The notes beneath the pieces were generated by a model. The model was not told the origin of the DNA and did not search any database. It saw nothing but the letters and a program-made list of their open reading frames with translations. DNA of 64,000 nt from Methylibium rhizosphaerae (GTDB lineage Bacteria; Pseudomonadota; Gammaproteobacteria; Burkholderiales; Burkholderiaceae_C), in NCBI RefSeq assembly GCF_006386545.1, contig NZ_SWAR01000007.1:62001-126000 (forward strand), given 5' to 3'. A program made the position numbers and the translations under genes. This document shows, in pieces, positions 37,401-47,685 of the stretch (the first letter of the stretch is position 1; each line of letters begins with the position of its first letter).

Positions 37401-37417
37401 GGGCCGCAAAGCGGCCC
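37401..37417 (-). terminator. probable typA terminator
   Basis: A perfect 7-bp stem GGGCCGC-TTT-GCGGCCC, on the minus strand about 85 bases after the typA stop, followed by TCTCAACTTTTG. The T tract is imperfect. Confidence 0.5.
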
Positions 37418-37500
37418 GGGCGTCCTTCAAGCTGGAGCCCCCGCCCGGCGGGGCTGGGGGTGCGGTCAGTACCCGCGAAAGCGGTTCCTGCGATCACCAA

Positions 37501-39333
37501 TCAAGCCGCTTCGCGCTGCGCACGCTTGCGCTCATGCTCCTTCAGGAACCGCTTGCGCAGCCGGATGGACTTCGGCGTGATCTCGACCAGTTCGTCGTCC
37601 TCGATGAACTCGACGCCGTATTCGAGCGTCAGCTCGATCGGCGGGGTGATCTTGATCGCGTCTTCCTTGCCTGACACGCGGAAGTTGGTGAGCTGCTTGG
37701 TGCGCGTGGCATTGACCACCAGGTCGTTGTCGCGGCTGTGCACGCCGACGATCATGCCTTCGTACACCTGGTCGTTGGGCTTGACGAACATGCGGCCGCG
37801 GTCGTCCAGCTTGCCCAGCGCGTAGGTGAAGATCTCGCCGTCGTCCATGGAGATCAGCACGCCGTTCTTGCGGCCGCCGATTTCGCCCTTGTGCGGCTCG
37901 TACCCGTCGAAGATGTTGCTGATGAGGCCGGAGCCGCGGGTCAGGTTCAGGAACTCGTTCGAGAAGCCGATCAGCCCGCGCGCCGGGATGCGGTACTCCA
38001 GGCGCACGCGGCCGCGGCCATCGGGTTCCATGTTGACGAGTTCGCCCTTGCGCTCGCCCAGCGCCTGCATCACGCCGCCCTGGTGCTGCTCTTCCACGTC
38101 GGCCGTCACCAGCTCGATCGGCTCGTGCTTCTCGCCGTTCACCTCGTGGAACACCACGCGCGGCTTCGAGACGGCCAGCTCATAGCCTTCGCGGCGCATG
38201 TTCTCCAGCAGGATGGTGAGGTGCAGTTCACCGCGGCCGGACACCTCGAAGATGCCGTCCTCGTCGGTCTCCTTGACGCGCAGGGCGACGTTACTCTGCA
38301 GTTCCTTCTGCAGGCGGTCCCAGATCTGGCGGCTGGTGACGAACTTGCCCTCGCGGCCGGCCAGCGGCGACGTGTTGACACAGAAGTTCATCGTCAGCGT
38401 CGGCTCGTCCACCTGCAGCATCGGCAGCGGCTGCGGGTTGGCCGGGTCGGTGACCGTGACGCCGATGCCGATCTCCTCGATGCCGTTGATCAGCACGATG
38501 TCGCCGGGGCCGGCTTGGGGGGTCTGCATGCGGTCCAGGCCCTGGAAGGTGAGGACCTGGTTGATGCGGCCGTTGTAGCTCTTGCCCTCGGTACCTTCCA
38601 TCACCACCACGTTCATGCCCGGCTTGATGGTGCCTGCATTGATGCGGCCCACGCCGATGCGGCCCACGAAGGAGGAATAGTCGAGCGCCGAGATCTGCAG
38701 CTGCAGCGGCGCATCGGGGTCGCCCTGGTGCGCCGGCACATGCTTCAGGATGGTGTTGAACAGGGCCGACATGTCGGGGCCCCACTGCTCGCCCGGCGCG
38801 CCTTCCTCGAGCGACGACCAGCCGTTGATGCCCGAGGCGTACACCACCGGGAAGTCGAGCTGCTCGTCGGTCGCGCCCAGCTTGTCGAACAGGTCGAACG
38901 CGGCGTTGACCACGCCCTGCGGGTTGGCGCCCGGCTTGTCGACCTTGTTGACCACCACGATGGGCTTCAGGCCCAGCGCCAGCGCCTTCTTGGTGACGAA
39001 GCGGGTCTGCGGCATCGGGCCTTCCTGCGCGTCGATGAGCAGCACCACGCCGTCGACCATGGACAGCGCCCGCTCGACCTCGCCGCCGAAGTCGGCGTGC
39101 CCCGGGGTGTCGACGATGTTGATGTGGGTGCCCTGCCAGCTGACGGCGCAGTTCTTCGCCAGGATGGTGATGCCGCGCTCGCGTTCGATGGCGTTGCTGT
39201 CCATCACGGTGTCGACCACCTTCTCGTGTTCGGCGAAGGTGCCGGACTGGCGCAGCAGCTGGTCCACCATGGTGGTCTTGCCATGGTCCACGTGGGCGAT
39301 GATGGCGATGTTGCGGATCTGGCGGTTACTCAT
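37501..39333 (-). CDS. typA: translational GTPase TypA/BipA
   Basis: 610 residues. It starts [31 protein letters not shown], with the G1 motif [10 protein letters not shown]2 RERGITI, G3 [14 protein letters not shown] and G4 NKVDKPGA, then EF-G-like domains and the BipA C-terminal domain ([19 protein letters not shown]). It binds ribosomes and supports 50S assembly and stress or cold adaptation. The frame is open for 142 more codons upstream but those overlap truB; the ATG at 39333 overlaps the truB stop (ATGA), so it is the last gene of the rimP-nusA-infB-rbfA-truB-typA series. Confidence 0.96.
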   Translation of the reverse strand: MSNRQIRNIAIIAHVDHGKTTMVDQLLRQSGTFAEHEKVVDTVMDSNAIERERGITILAKNCAVSWQGTHINIVDTPGHADFGGEVERALSMVDGVVLLIDAQEGPMPQTRFVTKKALALGLKPIVVVNKVDKPGANPQGVVNAAFDLFDKLGATDEQLDFPVVYASGINGWSSLEEGAPGEQWGPDMSALFNTILKHVPAHQGDPDAPLQLQISALDYSSFVGRIGVGRINAGTIKPGMNVVVMEGTEGKSYNGRINQVLTFQGLDRMQTPQAGPGDIVLINGIEEIGIGVTVTDPANPQPLPMLQVDEPTLTMNFCVNTSPLAGREGKFVTSRQIWDRLQKELQSNVALRVKETDEDGIFEVSGRGELHLTILLENMRREGYELAVSKPRVVFHEVNGEKHEPIELVTADVEEQHQGGVMQALGERKGELVNMEPDGRGRVRLEYRIPARGLIGFSNEFLNLTRGSGLISNIFDGYEPHKGEIGGRKNGVLISMDDGEIFTYALGKLDDRGRMFVKPNDQVYEGMIVGVHSRDNDLVVNATRTKQLTNFRVSGKEDAIKITPPIELTLEYGVEFIEDDELVEITPKSIRLRKRFLKEHERKRAQREAA

Positions 39334-40286
39334 GCGACTCTCGTTTCGGTTGAATTCAGCAGCAAGCCCTGCACTTCGACGGGGCTCAGCAGGCGGCCGG
39401 GGATCAGTTCCCCAGCCTTGATGTGTGCGCTGCCCAGGAAGGCAGCATGTTCCGGACCATAGACGCGCACCTCGTCGGTGTCGGCCAGGCTCACCCGGCG
39501 GCGCAGCCCCGACAGGAAGCGCCCCGCCTCGGCGGCCGGCAGGCGCACCTGCGGCCAGTCGGCGAGCAGGCAGTCGGGCGGCAGCAGCAGCGCCTCGCGC
39601 TCGGTTTCGCTCATGGCGGCCAGGGCCTCCATCGTGACGGCGGCCTCCACCCGCAGCGGCCCGCTGGCCATGCGGCGCAGGCCGATGAGGTAGGCGCCGC
39701 AGCCAAGCATGCGGCCCAGGTCTTCGGCCAGCGTGCGCACGTAGGTGCCCTTGCTGCACAGCACGTCGATCACCAGCACGTCATCTTCGCGGCTCACGAT
39801 GTCGAGGCGATGAATCGTCACGCGGCGCGGCGTGCGTTCCACCTCGACGCCGGCACGGGCGTACTCATACAGCGCCTTGCCTTCGTGCTTGAGCGCCGAA
39901 TGCATGGGCGGCAGCTGGTCGATCTCGCCGGTGAGCGACGCGCGGGCGCGCTGCAGCGCCGCCTCGTCCACCTCGACCGGGCGGCGCTCCAGCACCTCGC
40001 CCTCGCCGTCGCCGGTGGTCGTGGTGATGCCCAGCTTCAAGGTGGCGCGGTAGCCCTTGTCGGCATCGAGGCTCACCTGCGAGAACTTGGTAGCCGCGCC
40101 GAAGCACAGCGGCAGCAGCCCGGTGGCCAGCGGGTCGAGCGTGCCGGTGTGACCGCCCTTTTCGGCCCGCAGCAGCCCCTTGGCCTTCTGCAGCGCGTCG
40201 TTGCTGGTCCAGCCGAGCGGCTTGTCCAGCAACAGCACGCCGTGCAGGGCACGGCGCGGCAGACGGGGCTTCTGCAGGGGCTTCAC
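39330..40286 (-). CDS. truB: tRNA pseudouridine(55) synthase
   Basis: 318 residues. It has [22 protein letters not shown] and [21 protein letters not shown], where the Asp of GTLDPLA is the catalytic residue of the TruB family; a C-terminal PUA-like domain ends the protein ([18 protein letters not shown]). It makes pseudouridine 55 in the T-loop of nearly all tRNAs and acts as a tRNA chaperone. It follows rbfA by six bases and overlaps typA by four. Confidence 0.97.
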   Translation of the reverse strand: MKPLQKPRLPRRALHGVLLLDKPLGWTSNDALQKAKGLLRAEKGGHTGTLDPLATGLLPLCFGAATKFSQVSLDADKGYRATLKLGITTTTGDGEGEVLERRPVEVDEAALQRARASLTGEIDQLPPMHSALKHEGKALYEYARAGVEVERTPRRVTIHRLDIVSREDDVLVIDVLCSKGTYVRTLAEDLGRMLGCGAYLIGLRRMASGPLRVEAAVTMEALAAMSETEREALLLPPDCLLADWPQVRLPAAEAGRFLSGLRRRVSLADTDEVRVYGPEHAAFLGSAHIKAGELIPGRLLSPVEVQGLLLNSTETRVA

Positions 40287-40292
40287 GGGCGG

Positions 40293-40658
40293 TCAGTCCT
40301 TGGCGCGGTCGGCGTTGGCCCGGTGGATGAGCGCGCTCATCTCGGCCGCCCGCTCGGTGGTGCGGTCGAAGCTGAAGTGCAGCGTCGGCACGGTGTGGAT
40401 CTGCAGGCGCTTGAACAGGCCGTTGCGCAGGTAGCCGGCGGCCTCGTTCAGCGCCTCCTCGCACTCCTGCGGGTCGCCCACCAGCAGCGAGAAGAACACC
40501 TTGGCATGCGCGTAGTCGGGCGTCACCTCCACGGCATTGAGGGTCACCATGCCGATGCGAGGATCCTTCAGCTCGCGGATCAGGTCGGCCAGATCGCGCT
40601 GGATCTGGTCGGCCACCCGGAAGCTGCGGTTGGGAATGGAACGTTGTTTGTGTCGCAT
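40293..40658 (-). CDS. rbfA: 30S ribosome-binding factor A
   Basis: 121 residues with a KH-like fold: [45 protein letters not shown] in the first half and [21 protein letters not shown] at the end. It binds immature 30S subunits, aids 16S 5'-end maturation and is needed at low temperature. The start [15 protein letters not shown] has GGCAGGAGCATTCG upstream. A hairpin separates it from infB. Confidence 0.96.
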   Translation of the reverse strand: MRHKQRSIPNRSFRVADQIQRDLADLIRELKDPRIGMVTLNAVEVTPDYAHAKVFFSLLVGDPQECEEALNEAAGYLRNGLFKRLQIHTVPTLHFSFDRTTERAAEMSALIHRANADRAKD

Positions 40659-40680
40659 CGAATGCTCCTGCCGTTAACGA

Positions 40681-40712
40681 CAAACCCCGCCGTCTTGCGA
40701 GGGCGGGGTTTG
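40681..40712 (-). terminator. hairpin between infB and rbfA
   Basis: An 11-bp perfect stem CAAACCCCGCC / GGCGGGGTTTG with a 10-base loop lies 20 bases after the infB stop. There is no T tract on the minus strand (TCGTTAACGG follows), so it is more likely a partial terminator or an RNA processing/stability element than a full stop. Confidence 0.55.
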
Positions 40713-40732
40713 CTTCAGGCCGAAACCACCGC

Positions 40733-43627
40733 CTACAAGGAGCGCGCGATTTCCTTGATCTCGAAGAACTCCAATTGATCACCCTCCTGGATGTCGTTGT
40801 AGTTCCTGATGTTCAAGCCGCACTCGAAGCCTTCCTTCACCTCGCGGACGTCGTCCTTGAAGCGCTTGAGCGAATCGAGCTCGCCGGTGTAGATGACCAC
40901 GTTCTCGCGCAGCAGGCGCAGGCGCGCGTTGCGGCGGATGACGCCCGAGGTGACCATGCAACCGCCGATCGCGCCGACCTTGGAAGCCTTGAACACCTGA
41001 CGGATCTCGGCGGTGCCGATGACCTCTTCCTTCTGCTCGGGCGCCAGCATGCCGGACATGGCGCTCTTGATCTCGTCGACCGCGTCGTAAATGATGTTGT
41101 AGTAGCGGATATCGACGTTGTTGTTCTCGGCCAGCTTGCGCGCACCCGCATCGGCACGCGTGTTGAAGCCGATGAGCACCGCCTTGGAGGCCAGCGCCAG
41201 GTTGACGTCGCTTTCGCTGATGCCGCCTACTGCGGCGTGCACGATCTGCACCTTCACCTCGTCGGTGCTGAGCTTGAGCAGCGAAGCGGCCAGCGCCTCC
41301 TGCGAACCCTGCACATCGGCCTTGATGATGAGCGGCAGGTTCTGCACCGCGCCGGCCCCCATTTGCTCGAACATGTTCTCGAGCTTGGCAGCCTGCTGCT
41401 TGGCCAGCTTCACGTCGCGGTACTTGCCCGAGCGGAAGGTCGCGATTTCGCGCGCACGCCGCTCGTCGGCCAGCACCATGAACTCGTCACCGGCCTGCGG
41501 CACTTCGGTCAGGCCCTGGATCTCGACCGGAATCGACGGGCCCGCCTCCTGCGCCGGCTTGCCGGTTTCGTCGAGCATGGCGCGCACGCGGCCGTAGCTC
41601 GAACCGGCCAGTACCACGTCGCCGCGCTTGAGCGTGCCGGACTGCACCAGCACAGTGGCCACGGGGCCGCGGCCCTTGTCGAGCTGCGCTTCGATGACCA
41701 GGCCCTTGGCCGGTGCATCCTTCGGTGCGGTGAGCTCCAGCACTTCGGCCTGCAGCAGCACCTGCTCCAGCAACTCGTCCACGCCCTGTCCGGTCTTGGC
41801 CGACACGGGCACGAAAGGCGAGTCACCGCCGAAGTCCTCGGGCACCACCTCTTCGGCCACCAGTTCGCTCTTCACGCGCTCGGGGTTGGCTTCGGGCTTG
41901 TCGATCTTGTTCATGGCCACGACGATGGGCACGCCCGCCGCCTTGGCATGGTGAATCGCTTCCTTGGTCTGCGGCATCACGCCGTCGTCGGCGGCCACCA
42001 CCAGGATGACGATGTCCGTCGCCTTGGCGCCACGGGCACGCATGGCGGTGAAGGCCTCGTGACCCGGCGTATCCAGGAAGGTGATGGTGCCGCGCGGCGT
42101 GTCGACGTGATAGGCGCCGATGTGCTGCGTGATGCCGCCCGCTTCGCCCGCGGCGACCCGGCTGCGGCGGATGTAGTCCAGCAGCGAGGTCTTGCCGTGG
42201 TCTACGTGGCCCATGACGGTGACCACCGGAGCACGCGGCAGCACTTCCACCTGCTGCTCGCCGGCCTCGTCTTCCTCGAGGAAGGCTTCCGGGTCGTCGA
42301 GCTTGGCGGCAAACGCCTTGTGGCCCATTTCCTCGACCAGGATCATCGCGGTCTCCTGGTCGAGCTGCTGGTTGATGGTGACCATCTGGCCCAGCTTCAT
42401 CAGCTGCTTGATGACTTCGGAGGCCTTGACCGACATCTTGTGGGCCAGGTCGGCCACGGAGATGGTCTCGGGCACGTGCACTTCGTACACCTGCGCCTCG
42501 ATCGGCGGCGTGAAGCTCGAAGTGGAATCACCGCCGCGGTCGCCGCGGCGACCGCCGCGAGGCGCCTTCCAGCCGCCGCGCGCGCCGCCACCGGCGGTGT
42601 CGTTGCGGGTCTTGAGCTGGCCGCGCTTCTTGGCGTCGTCGGCCCAGCTGGACGACAGCTTCTCGGACTTGACCGACTTCTTGTCGCCAGGCTTGGCGCC
42701 GGCGGGCGCCGCAGCCGTGCCCGGGGCAGCGGCGGTCGCGCCGGCCTTCGGCTTGTGGATCGTGCCCTTGATGCCTTCCTTCCCGGCTTCCGCAGGCTTC
42801 GGCTCTTCGGGCTTCTTGGCGGTGAGCACCCTCTTGGGCGCCGCCATCATGGCGCGAATGGCCGCCGCCTCGGCTTCGGCAGCCTTGCGGCGCTTCTCGA
42901 GGTCGGCCAGACGCTGCTTCTCTTCGGCTTCGATGTCGGCCGCCTTCACCACGCGCACGGCGGGCTTGGCCGGCGGCTCCGCGGGAGCCGGGGTGGCAGG
43001 AGCCGTTGCGGGTGCGGGTGCGGGTGCAGAGGCAGGCTCCGGAGTGGCGGTCGTTGCGGTTTCTGCGATCTTGGCTTCGGCCTTGGCCTTGGCAGCGGCC
43101 TCTGCCTCGGCTGCAGCGCGCTCGGCCGCCTCGCGTGCACGGGCCTCGGCAGCCTCGCGTTCGCGCTTCTCCTGCTCTTCGCGCTGGCGGCGCTTTTCGG
43201 CCAGTTCTTCTTCCTGGCGGCGCAGCAGCTCGGCCTGGCGATTGGCCTCTTCCTCGCGGCGCGCGAGTTCGGCTTCGTCGACCACGGGGGCCTTGGCGGC
43301 AACCACCGGCTCTTCAGCCGGGGCGTCATCGCGCTTGACGAAGACGCGCTTCTTGCGCACTTCCACCTGGATCGTGCGCGCCTTGCCGGAAGCGTCGGCC
43401 TGCTTGATCTCGGTGGTGGACTTCTTCGTCAGGGTGATCTTCTTGCGCTCGGCACCGGCCGTTCCGTGCGACGAGCGCAGGAAGTCGAGCAGACGTTCCT
43501 TGTCAGCTTCGGTGAGCGCGTCTTCCGCGGACGCCTTCTTGACGCCCGCAGACTGGAGCTGCTCGAGCAGTGTCGTCGCCGGGCGGTTCAGCTCGGCGGC
43601 GAACTGTGCGACGGTGGTCACGGCCAT
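40733..43627 (-). CDS. infB: translation initiation factor IF-2
   Basis: 964 residues. The N-terminal IF2_N domain is [31 protein letters not shown], followed by a long Ala/Glu/Lys/Arg-rich low-complexity linker (about 110-320), a second IF2_N-like helical domain, and the G domain with [17 protein letters not shown] (about 470), [15 protein letters not shown] and [10 protein letters not shown]. The C-terminal domains bind fMet-tRNA. It places initiator tRNA on the 30S subunit and promotes 50S joining. Internal starts giving shorter isoforms, known in E. coli, are possible but not shown. It lies 58 bases after nusA. Confidence 0.97.
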   Translation of the reverse strand: MAVTTVAQFAAELNRPATTLLEQLQSAGVKKASAEDALTEADKERLLDFLRSSHGTAGAERKKITLTKKSTTEIKQADASGKARTIQVEVRKKRVFVKRDDAPAEEPVVAAKAPVVDEAELARREEEANRQAELLRRQEEELAEKRRQREEQEKREREAAEARAREAAERAAAEAEAAAKAKAEAKIAETATTATPEPASAPAPAPATAPATPAPAEPPAKPAVRVVKAADIEAEEKQRLADLEKRRKAAEAEAAAIRAMMAAPKRVLTAKKPEEPKPAEAGKEGIKGTIHKPKAGATAAAPGTAAAPAGAKPGDKKSVKSEKLSSSWADDAKKRGQLKTRNDTAGGGARGGWKAPRGGRRGDRGGDSTSSFTPPIEAQVYEVHVPETISVADLAHKMSVKASEVIKQLMKLGQMVTINQQLDQETAMILVEEMGHKAFAAKLDDPEAFLEEDEAGEQQVEVLPRAPVVTVMGHVDHGKTSLLDYIRRSRVAAGEAGGITQHIGAYHVDTPRGTITFLDTPGHEAFTAMRARGAKATDIVILVVAADDGVMPQTKEAIHHAKAAGVPIVVAMNKIDKPEANPERVKSELVAEEVVPEDFGGDSPFVPVSAKTGQGVDELLEQVLLQAEVLELTAPKDAPAKGLVIEAQLDKGRGPVATVLVQSGTLKRGDVVLAGSSYGRVRAMLDETGKPAQEAGPSIPVEIQGLTEVPQAGDEFMVLADERRAREIATFRSGKYRDVKLAKQQAAKLENMFEQMGAGAVQNLPLIIKADVQGSQEALAASLLKLSTDEVKVQIVHAAVGGISESDVNLALASKAVLIGFNTRADAGARKLAENNNVDIRYYNIIYDAVDEIKSAMSGMLAPEQKEEVIGTAEIRQVFKASKVGAIGGCMVTSGVIRRNARLRLLRENVVIYTGELDSLKRFKDDVREVKEGFECGLNIRNYNDIQEGDQLEFFEIKEIARSL

Positions 43628-43685
43628 TGTGTGTAGTCCTTGCGTGTGCGTTCTGTGTCGGCGTCGTCGTATGCGTCAGTCAGGC

Positions 43686-45164
43686 TCAGGCAGTGAACCA
43701 GTGTTCACGGGCCTTCATGATCAGAGCCTTGGCCTGAGCGTCGTCAACGCCGGCAATCTCGGTCAGTTCGTCGACGGCCAGGTCGGCCAGGTCGTCGCGG
43801 GTGTGGATGCCGGCGCCCGACAGCTTGGCGATCAGCTCGCCGTTGAGCCCTTCGAGGTCGCGCAGGTCCTGCGACACCTCGTCCACCCGCTCTTCCTTGG
43901 CGATCTCCATCGTCAGCAGCGCGTCCTTGGCACGGGTGCGCAGCTCGTTGACGGTGTCCTCGTCGAAGGACTCGATCTCCAGCATCTCCTGAAGCGGCAC
44001 GTAGGCCACTTCCTCGAGGCTGGTGAAGCCTTCCTCGATGAGGATGTCGGCGACTTCCTCGTCCACGTCGAGCTTCTCGACGAACAGCTTGCGGATCGAG
44101 TCGGATTCGGTGGCCTGCTTCGCCTGCGATTCCTCGGCCGTCATGATGTTGATGCGCCAGCCGGTCAGCTCGGAGGCGAGGCGCACGTTCTGGCCGCCGC
44201 GACCGATCGCGATGGCAAGGTTCTCTTCGTCCACCACCACGTCCATCGCGTGCTTCTCCTCGTCGACCACGATGGACTGCACGTTGGCCGGCGCAAGCGC
44301 GCCGATCACGAACTGGGCCGGGTCTTCGGACCACAGCACGATGTCCACGCGCTCGCCGGCGAGCTCGTTGGTCACGGCGTTGACGCGCGAGCCGCGCACG
44401 CCGACGCAGGTGCCGATCGGGTCGACACGCTTGTCGTGCGACAGCACGGCGATCTTGGCGCGCGAACCGGCGTCACGGGCACAACTCTTGATCTCGAGCA
44501 GGCCTTGCTCGATTTCAGGCACTTCCTGGCGGAACAGCTCGATCATGAAAGCCGGCGAGCTGCGCGACAGCATGATCTGCGGGCCGCGCGCGGTGGGGTC
44601 CACCTCGGCGATGTAGGCACGAACCCGGTCGCCGGAGCGCAGGTTCTCCTTGGAGATCATCTCGCTACGCTTCAGGCGCCCTTCCACCCGGCCGCTCTCG
44701 ACGATGATGTCGCCCTTGTCCAGCCGCTTGACAGTGCCGACGAAGATCTTGTCGCCGCGCGACAGGAAGTCGTTGAGCAGCTGCTCGCGCTCGGCGTCGC
44801 GGATCTTCTGCAGGATCACCTGCTTGGCCGCCTGTGCGCCGATGCGGCCGATCGGCACCGACTCGATCGGCTCCTCGATGTAGTCGTCGACCTCGATGTC
44901 GGCGATCTGCTCCTGGGCTTCGAACAGCAGGATCTCGGCGTCCGGAATCTGAAGACCGGCTTCGTTGGGCACCACGTGCCAGCGGCGAAAGGTCTCGTAG
45001 ACGCCGCTCTCGCGATCGACCGCCACGCGGATATCGACTTCGCCGCCGTGAAGCTTCTTGGTGGCGGAAGCCAGCGCGGCTTCGACGGCGCCAAAGACGA
45101 CGTCGCGATCCACGCTCTTCTCGCGCGAGATCGCATCCACCAGCATCAACAGTTCGCGGTTCAT
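43686..45164 (-). CDS. nusA: transcription termination/antitermination factor NusA
   Basis: 492 residues. The N-terminal RNA polymerase-binding domain is [24 protein letters not shown], followed by S1 ([17 protein letters not shown], about 138-154), KH1/KH2 ([22 protein letters not shown] and [20 protein letters not shown]) and two C-terminal helix-hairpin-helix repeats (from about 365). It controls pausing, termination and rRNA antitermination. Its ATG overlaps the rimP stop (ATGA). Two terminators in the rimP leader could be the site of NusA feedback. Confidence 0.97.
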   Translation of the reverse strand: MNRELLMLVDAISREKSVDRDVVFGAVEAALASATKKLHGGEVDIRVAVDRESGVYETFRRWHVVPNEAGLQIPDAEILLFEAQEQIADIEVDDYIEEPIESVPIGRIGAQAAKQVILQKIRDAEREQLLNDFLSRGDKIFVGTVKRLDKGDIIVESGRVEGRLKRSEMISKENLRSGDRVRAYIAEVDPTARGPQIMLSRSSPAFMIELFRQEVPEIEQGLLEIKSCARDAGSRAKIAVLSHDKRVDPIGTCVGVRGSRVNAVTNELAGERVDIVLWSEDPAQFVIGALAPANVQSIVVDEEKHAMDVVVDEENLAIAIGRGGQNVRLASELTGWRINIMTAEESQAKQATESDSIRKLFVEKLDVDEEVADILIEEGFTSLEEVAYVPLQEMLEIESFDEDTVNELRTRAKDALLTMEIAKEERVDEVSQDLRDLEGLNGELIAKLSGAGIHTRDDLADLAVDELTEIAGVDDAQAKALIMKAREHWFTA

Positions 45165-45709
45165 TCTTCGTGACCTCCGGATAACCTCGTCTCACCCGCC
45201 TCGGCGGCTTCTGGCCGCTGCTTGCGGGCACGCCCCTTGAAGTCCACCACCGGCACCAGTCGTGCCTCGCGGACCTCGTCGAGCGAAAAACCCAAAACCT
45301 TTTCTTCCTTGCCGTCCAGGAATACCAGCTGCCAGCCGCCCTCGGGCGCGGCGCCGAGCACTCCGCGGTATTTCTTGCGACCCTGGAACGCCAGTTTCAG
45401 GGTGATGTCGACCTCGGCGCCGGCGAAGCGCTCGTAATCGGCCGGCCGCTTGAGCGGGCGGTCGAGGCCGGGGGACGACACCTCCAGGCGGCTGTAGTCG
45501 ACGGATTCGACTTCCAGGGCGTATTGCAGCTGGCGCGTCACCTTCTCGCAGTCGTCCACCGTGACCGACTCGCTGTCGCCGGTTTCGTAGACCTGCCCCG
45601 GCACGCGGTCGATGAAGACACGCAGCAGCCCCTGCGAGCTCCGCTCGCAATCGACCAGGTCATAACCCAGCCCGGTGACTGTGCGCTCGACGGCGGCGTG
45701 CCAATTCAT
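45161..45709 (-). CDS. rimP: ribosome maturation factor RimP
   Basis: 182 residues: [34 protein letters not shown] at the start, [21 protein letters not shown] and the highly conserved [21 protein letters not shown] in the middle, then an SH3-like C-terminal domain. It is needed for 30S assembly. The frame stays open upstream to 45988, but that would run through two terminators and the promoter; the ATG at 45709 matches the family start. It is the first gene of the rimP-nusA-infB series. Confidence 0.95.
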   Translation of the reverse strand: MNWHAAVERTVTGLGYDLVDCERSSQGLLRVFIDRVPGQVYETGDSESVTVDDCEKVTRQLQYALEVESVDYSRLEVSSPGLDRPLKRPADYERFAGAEVDITLKLAFQGRKKYRGVLGAAPEGGWQLVFLDGKEEKVLGFSLDEVREARLVPVVDFKGRARKQRPEAAEAGETRLSGGHEE

Positions 45710-45729
45710 CAAAGGTGACCGAATCTTCC

Positions 45730-45754
45730 AAAAAAGGCACCGGAAAGCCGGTGC
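45730..45754 (-). terminator. leader terminator 2 before rimP
   Basis: On the minus strand GCACCGG-CTTT-CCGGTGC is a perfect 7-bp stem followed by CTTTTTT, ending 20 bases before the rimP ATG. As an intrinsic terminator it would stop transcription before the operon unless antitermination occurs. Confidence 0.85.
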
Positions 45755-45774
45755 GCTGACAAAACCGTTTCGCC

Positions 45775-45803
45775 AAAAAAAATGGGCTGGATTTCCCCGC
45801 CCA
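45775..45803 (-). terminator. leader terminator 1 before rimP
   Basis: On the minus strand TGGGC / GCCCA enclose GGGGAAATCCA (an inner GG-AAAT-CC pair is possible), followed by eight T residues. It lies 17-45 bases after the predicted transcription start and about 20 bases upstream of terminator 2. Confidence 0.7.
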
Positions 45804-45826
45804 CTCGGTTGCCTAGCGAAAGGCGC

Positions 45827-45855
45827 ATTGTAGCCCGAGCTGCGACTACAAGCAA
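45827..45855 (-). promoter_or_regulatory. sigma-70 type promoter of the rimP-nusA-infB operon
   Basis: On the minus strand TTGCTT (45855-45850), 17 bases, then TACAAT (45832-45827). The -10 is 5/6 and the spacing ideal; the -35 is weak. It predicts a start near 45820 and a leader of about 110 bases containing two terminators. The region is divergent from fabI. Confidence 0.6.
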
Positions 45856-45938
45856 GGCATGGGCCTGTCAAGCCGCTCAGGTGCAGCCCCACGTGCCAGA
45901 ATCGCAAGCTTTCCAAAACTTCGAGAGTGGAGACCTCC

Positions 45939-46730
45939 ATGGGCTTTCTTGCCGGCAAGCGGCTGCTGATCACCGGTTTGTTGTCCAACCGCTCGATCGC
46001 CTACGGCATTGCTCGGGCCTGCAAGCGCGAAGGAGCCGAACTCGCCTTCAGCTACGTGGGCGAGCGCTTCAAGGACCGCATCACCGAATTCGCCGCCGAG
46101 TTCGACTCGAACCTCGTGTTCGACTGCGACGTCGGCGACGACGCCCAGATCGCCCGCCTCTTCGCCGACCTCGGCAAGGCATGGCCGCAGCTCGACGGCT
46201 TCGTGCACTCGATCGGCTTTGCGCCGCGCGAGGCCATTGCCGGAGACTTTCTCGAGGGCCTCACGCGGGAAAACTTCCGCATTGCGCACGAGATCTCGGC
46301 CTACAGCTTCCCGGCCATGGCCAAGGCCGCGGCGCCGATGCTGTCGCCCAATGCCGCCCTGCTTACCCTGAGCTACCTCGGCGCAGTGCGCGCCGTGCCG
46401 AGCTACAACACCATGGGACTGGCCAAGGCGGCCCTGGAAGCCAGCGTGCGATACCTCGCCGCCAGCCTGGGCCCCAAGGGCGTGCGGGTCAACGGCATTT
46501 CGGCCGGCCCCATCAAGACGCTCGCCGCCTCGGGCATCAAGGGGTTCAGCAAGATGCTGCACGAGGTCGAGCAGACTTCCCCGCTCAAGCGCAACGTCAC
46601 CATCGACGACGTCGGCAACGTGGCCGCCTTCCTGCTGTCGGACCTCGCCGCCGGCGTGACGGCCGAGATCACCTACGTGGACGCCGGCTACAGCCACATG
46701 ATGGGCGTGTCGGAAGACGACGCCGCCTGA
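45939..46730 (+). CDS. fabI: enoyl-[acyl-carrier-protein] reductase (NADH)
   Basis: 263 residues, short-chain dehydrogenase fold. The cofactor motif is [13 protein letters not shown] (about 13-25). The catalytic Tyr156 and Lys163 are in [15 protein letters not shown], and Tyr146 in LSYLGA. Gly93 in SIGFAP is the position mutated in triclosan-resistant E. coli, so the enzyme looks triclosan-sensitive. It catalyses the last reduction of each fatty-acid elongation cycle. The ATG at 45939 has GGAG seven bases upstream; a GTG at 45927 would add four residues. Confidence 0.97.
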   Translation: MGFLAGKRLLITGLLSNRSIAYGIARACKREGAELAFSYVGERFKDRITEFAAEFDSNLVFDCDVGDDAQIARLFADLGKAWPQLDGFVHSIGFAPREAIAGDFLEGLTRENFRIAHEISAYSFPAMAKAAAPMLSPNAALLTLSYLGAVRAVPSYNTMGLAKAALEASVRYLAASLGPKGVRVNGISAGPIKTLAASGIKGFSKMLHEVEQTSPLKRNVTIDDVGNVAAFLLSDLAAGVTAEITYVDAGYSHMMGVSEDDAA

Positions 46731-46738
46731 ATGCACAA

Positions 46739-46766
46739 GGGGCCGTGCGTGCTGCACGGGGCCCCT
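46739..46766. terminator. convergent hairpin between fabI and the SHOCT protein gene
   Basis: GGGGCC-GTGC-GTGCT-GCAC-GG-GGCCCC forms a stem of ten pairs with a two-base bulge between two convergent genes. There is no T tract on either side, so terminator activity is uncertain. Confidence 0.45.
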
Positions 46767-46789
46767 GCGCAACCATCCCCAGCCAGTGC

Positions 46790-47644
46790 TCAGAGCGTCT
46801 GCAGGATCTCGCGACGCTTCTGCTGGTATTCCTCTTCGGTGATCAGCCCCTGGTCGCGCAGGCGCTTGAGGCCGCGCAGACGTTCCGCCTGGGCGTCGTA
46901 GAAGCCGGGGTTCGGCGCGGGCGCAGGCGTCGCGGCGGCGGGCGGCGGAACGGCACGAGCCGCGGGCGCTGGCGCCGGCAGCAGCGTTGCGGGCGCCACC
47001 GGCACCAGCGTCGGCACGGGCGCATTCAGCAGGAATGCCAGCCAATCTGGGCGGCGCGACGTCGCCGAGGCGCTGCGAATCGTGTCCGCCCCCGCGGTGG
47101 CGCGTGAGCCGTAGACGAAGGTCGGCAGCACCTTCGTGCCCCGGTAGGCATTGAAGAAGTCGAGCCGGGCGTCATGCACGATGAATTGCAGCGACTGGCC
47201 CTGCACGAACAGGCGCGCGGTGATGCCATAGGGAGTCCCGAGAAAGCCCGCGTCGCGTCGCGAGGTGCTGAGCAGCAGCACGTCTTCGCCCGGCCCGGCC
47301 GCAGCCAGGGCCTCGGTGAGCGGGCGCAAGAGCTCCTGCAGCTCATCCGGCCCGAACAGCGCCTCCGGCTTGTCCCTCACGACGACCTGCACCGCGGCGA
47401 GCTGGGCGCGCAACCCCTCCGCATTGAGCGCCACCGGGTGATCGTTGTCGGGCGCACCCGATTCCTTCGGAGCAAGGCGCACCGTGGTGAATTCGCCGAT
47501 CTCCCACGAGCGGGCCTTTGCCGCCTTCTTGGCAGCCGGCTCGGCGGAGGTCGCCGCCAGCGGCGAGGCGGCGAAGCCCGCGACCAGGCTCATGTACAGC
47601 ACGGCCAACCCCAGGCCTTGCCGGCCGCGTCCAGTCTTGCGCAT
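46790..47644 (-). CDS. secreted protein with C-terminal SHOCT domain, unknown function
   Basis: 284 residues. A probable signal peptide (LAVLYMSLVAGFAASPLAA) starts after a basic N-terminus. The middle part (WEIGEFTTVRLAPKESG to FVYGSRATAGAD) has no motif I recognise. A Pro/Ala-rich linker (about 212-245) leads to a SHOCT motif, ERLRGLKRLRDQGLITEEEYQQKRREILQTL, at the end. SHOCT segments are short helical oligomerisation or tether units at the C-termini of many bacterial proteins. It is followed by glk after 41 bases in the direction of upstream, so the two may be transcribed together. Confidence 0.78.
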   Translation of the reverse strand: MRKTGRGRQGLGLAVLYMSLVAGFAASPLAATSAEPAAKKAAKARSWEIGEFTTVRLAPKESGAPDNDHPVALNAEGLRAQLAAVQVVVRDKPEALFGPDELQELLRPLTEALAAAGPGEDVLLLSTSRRDAGFLGTPYGITARLFVQGQSLQFIVHDARLDFFNAYRGTKVLPTFVYGSRATAGADTIRSASATSRRPDWLAFLLNAPVPTLVPVAPATLLPAPAPAARAVPPPAAATPAPAPNPGFYDAQAERLRGLKRLRDQGLITEEEYQQKRREILQTL

Positions 47645-47685
47645 TGTTGGATGTCTCCTTCGTCTGAGATGGGCCCGGCTGGGCC

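Noticed and set aside
39334-39759. Upstream extension of typA by 142 codons
   Set aside because: It would overlap most of the 3' half of truB. The ATG at 39333 gives the conserved BipA N-terminus and couples to the truB stop.
40775-45173. Very long plus-strand frames (over 950 codons each) opposite infB and nusA
   Set aside because: They are mirror images of conserved genes; the leucine/glycine- or serine-rich translations are artefacts.
45710-45988. Upstream extension of rimP to 275 residues
   Set aside because: It runs through two terminators, the promoter and into fabI; the family starts at MNWHAAVE.
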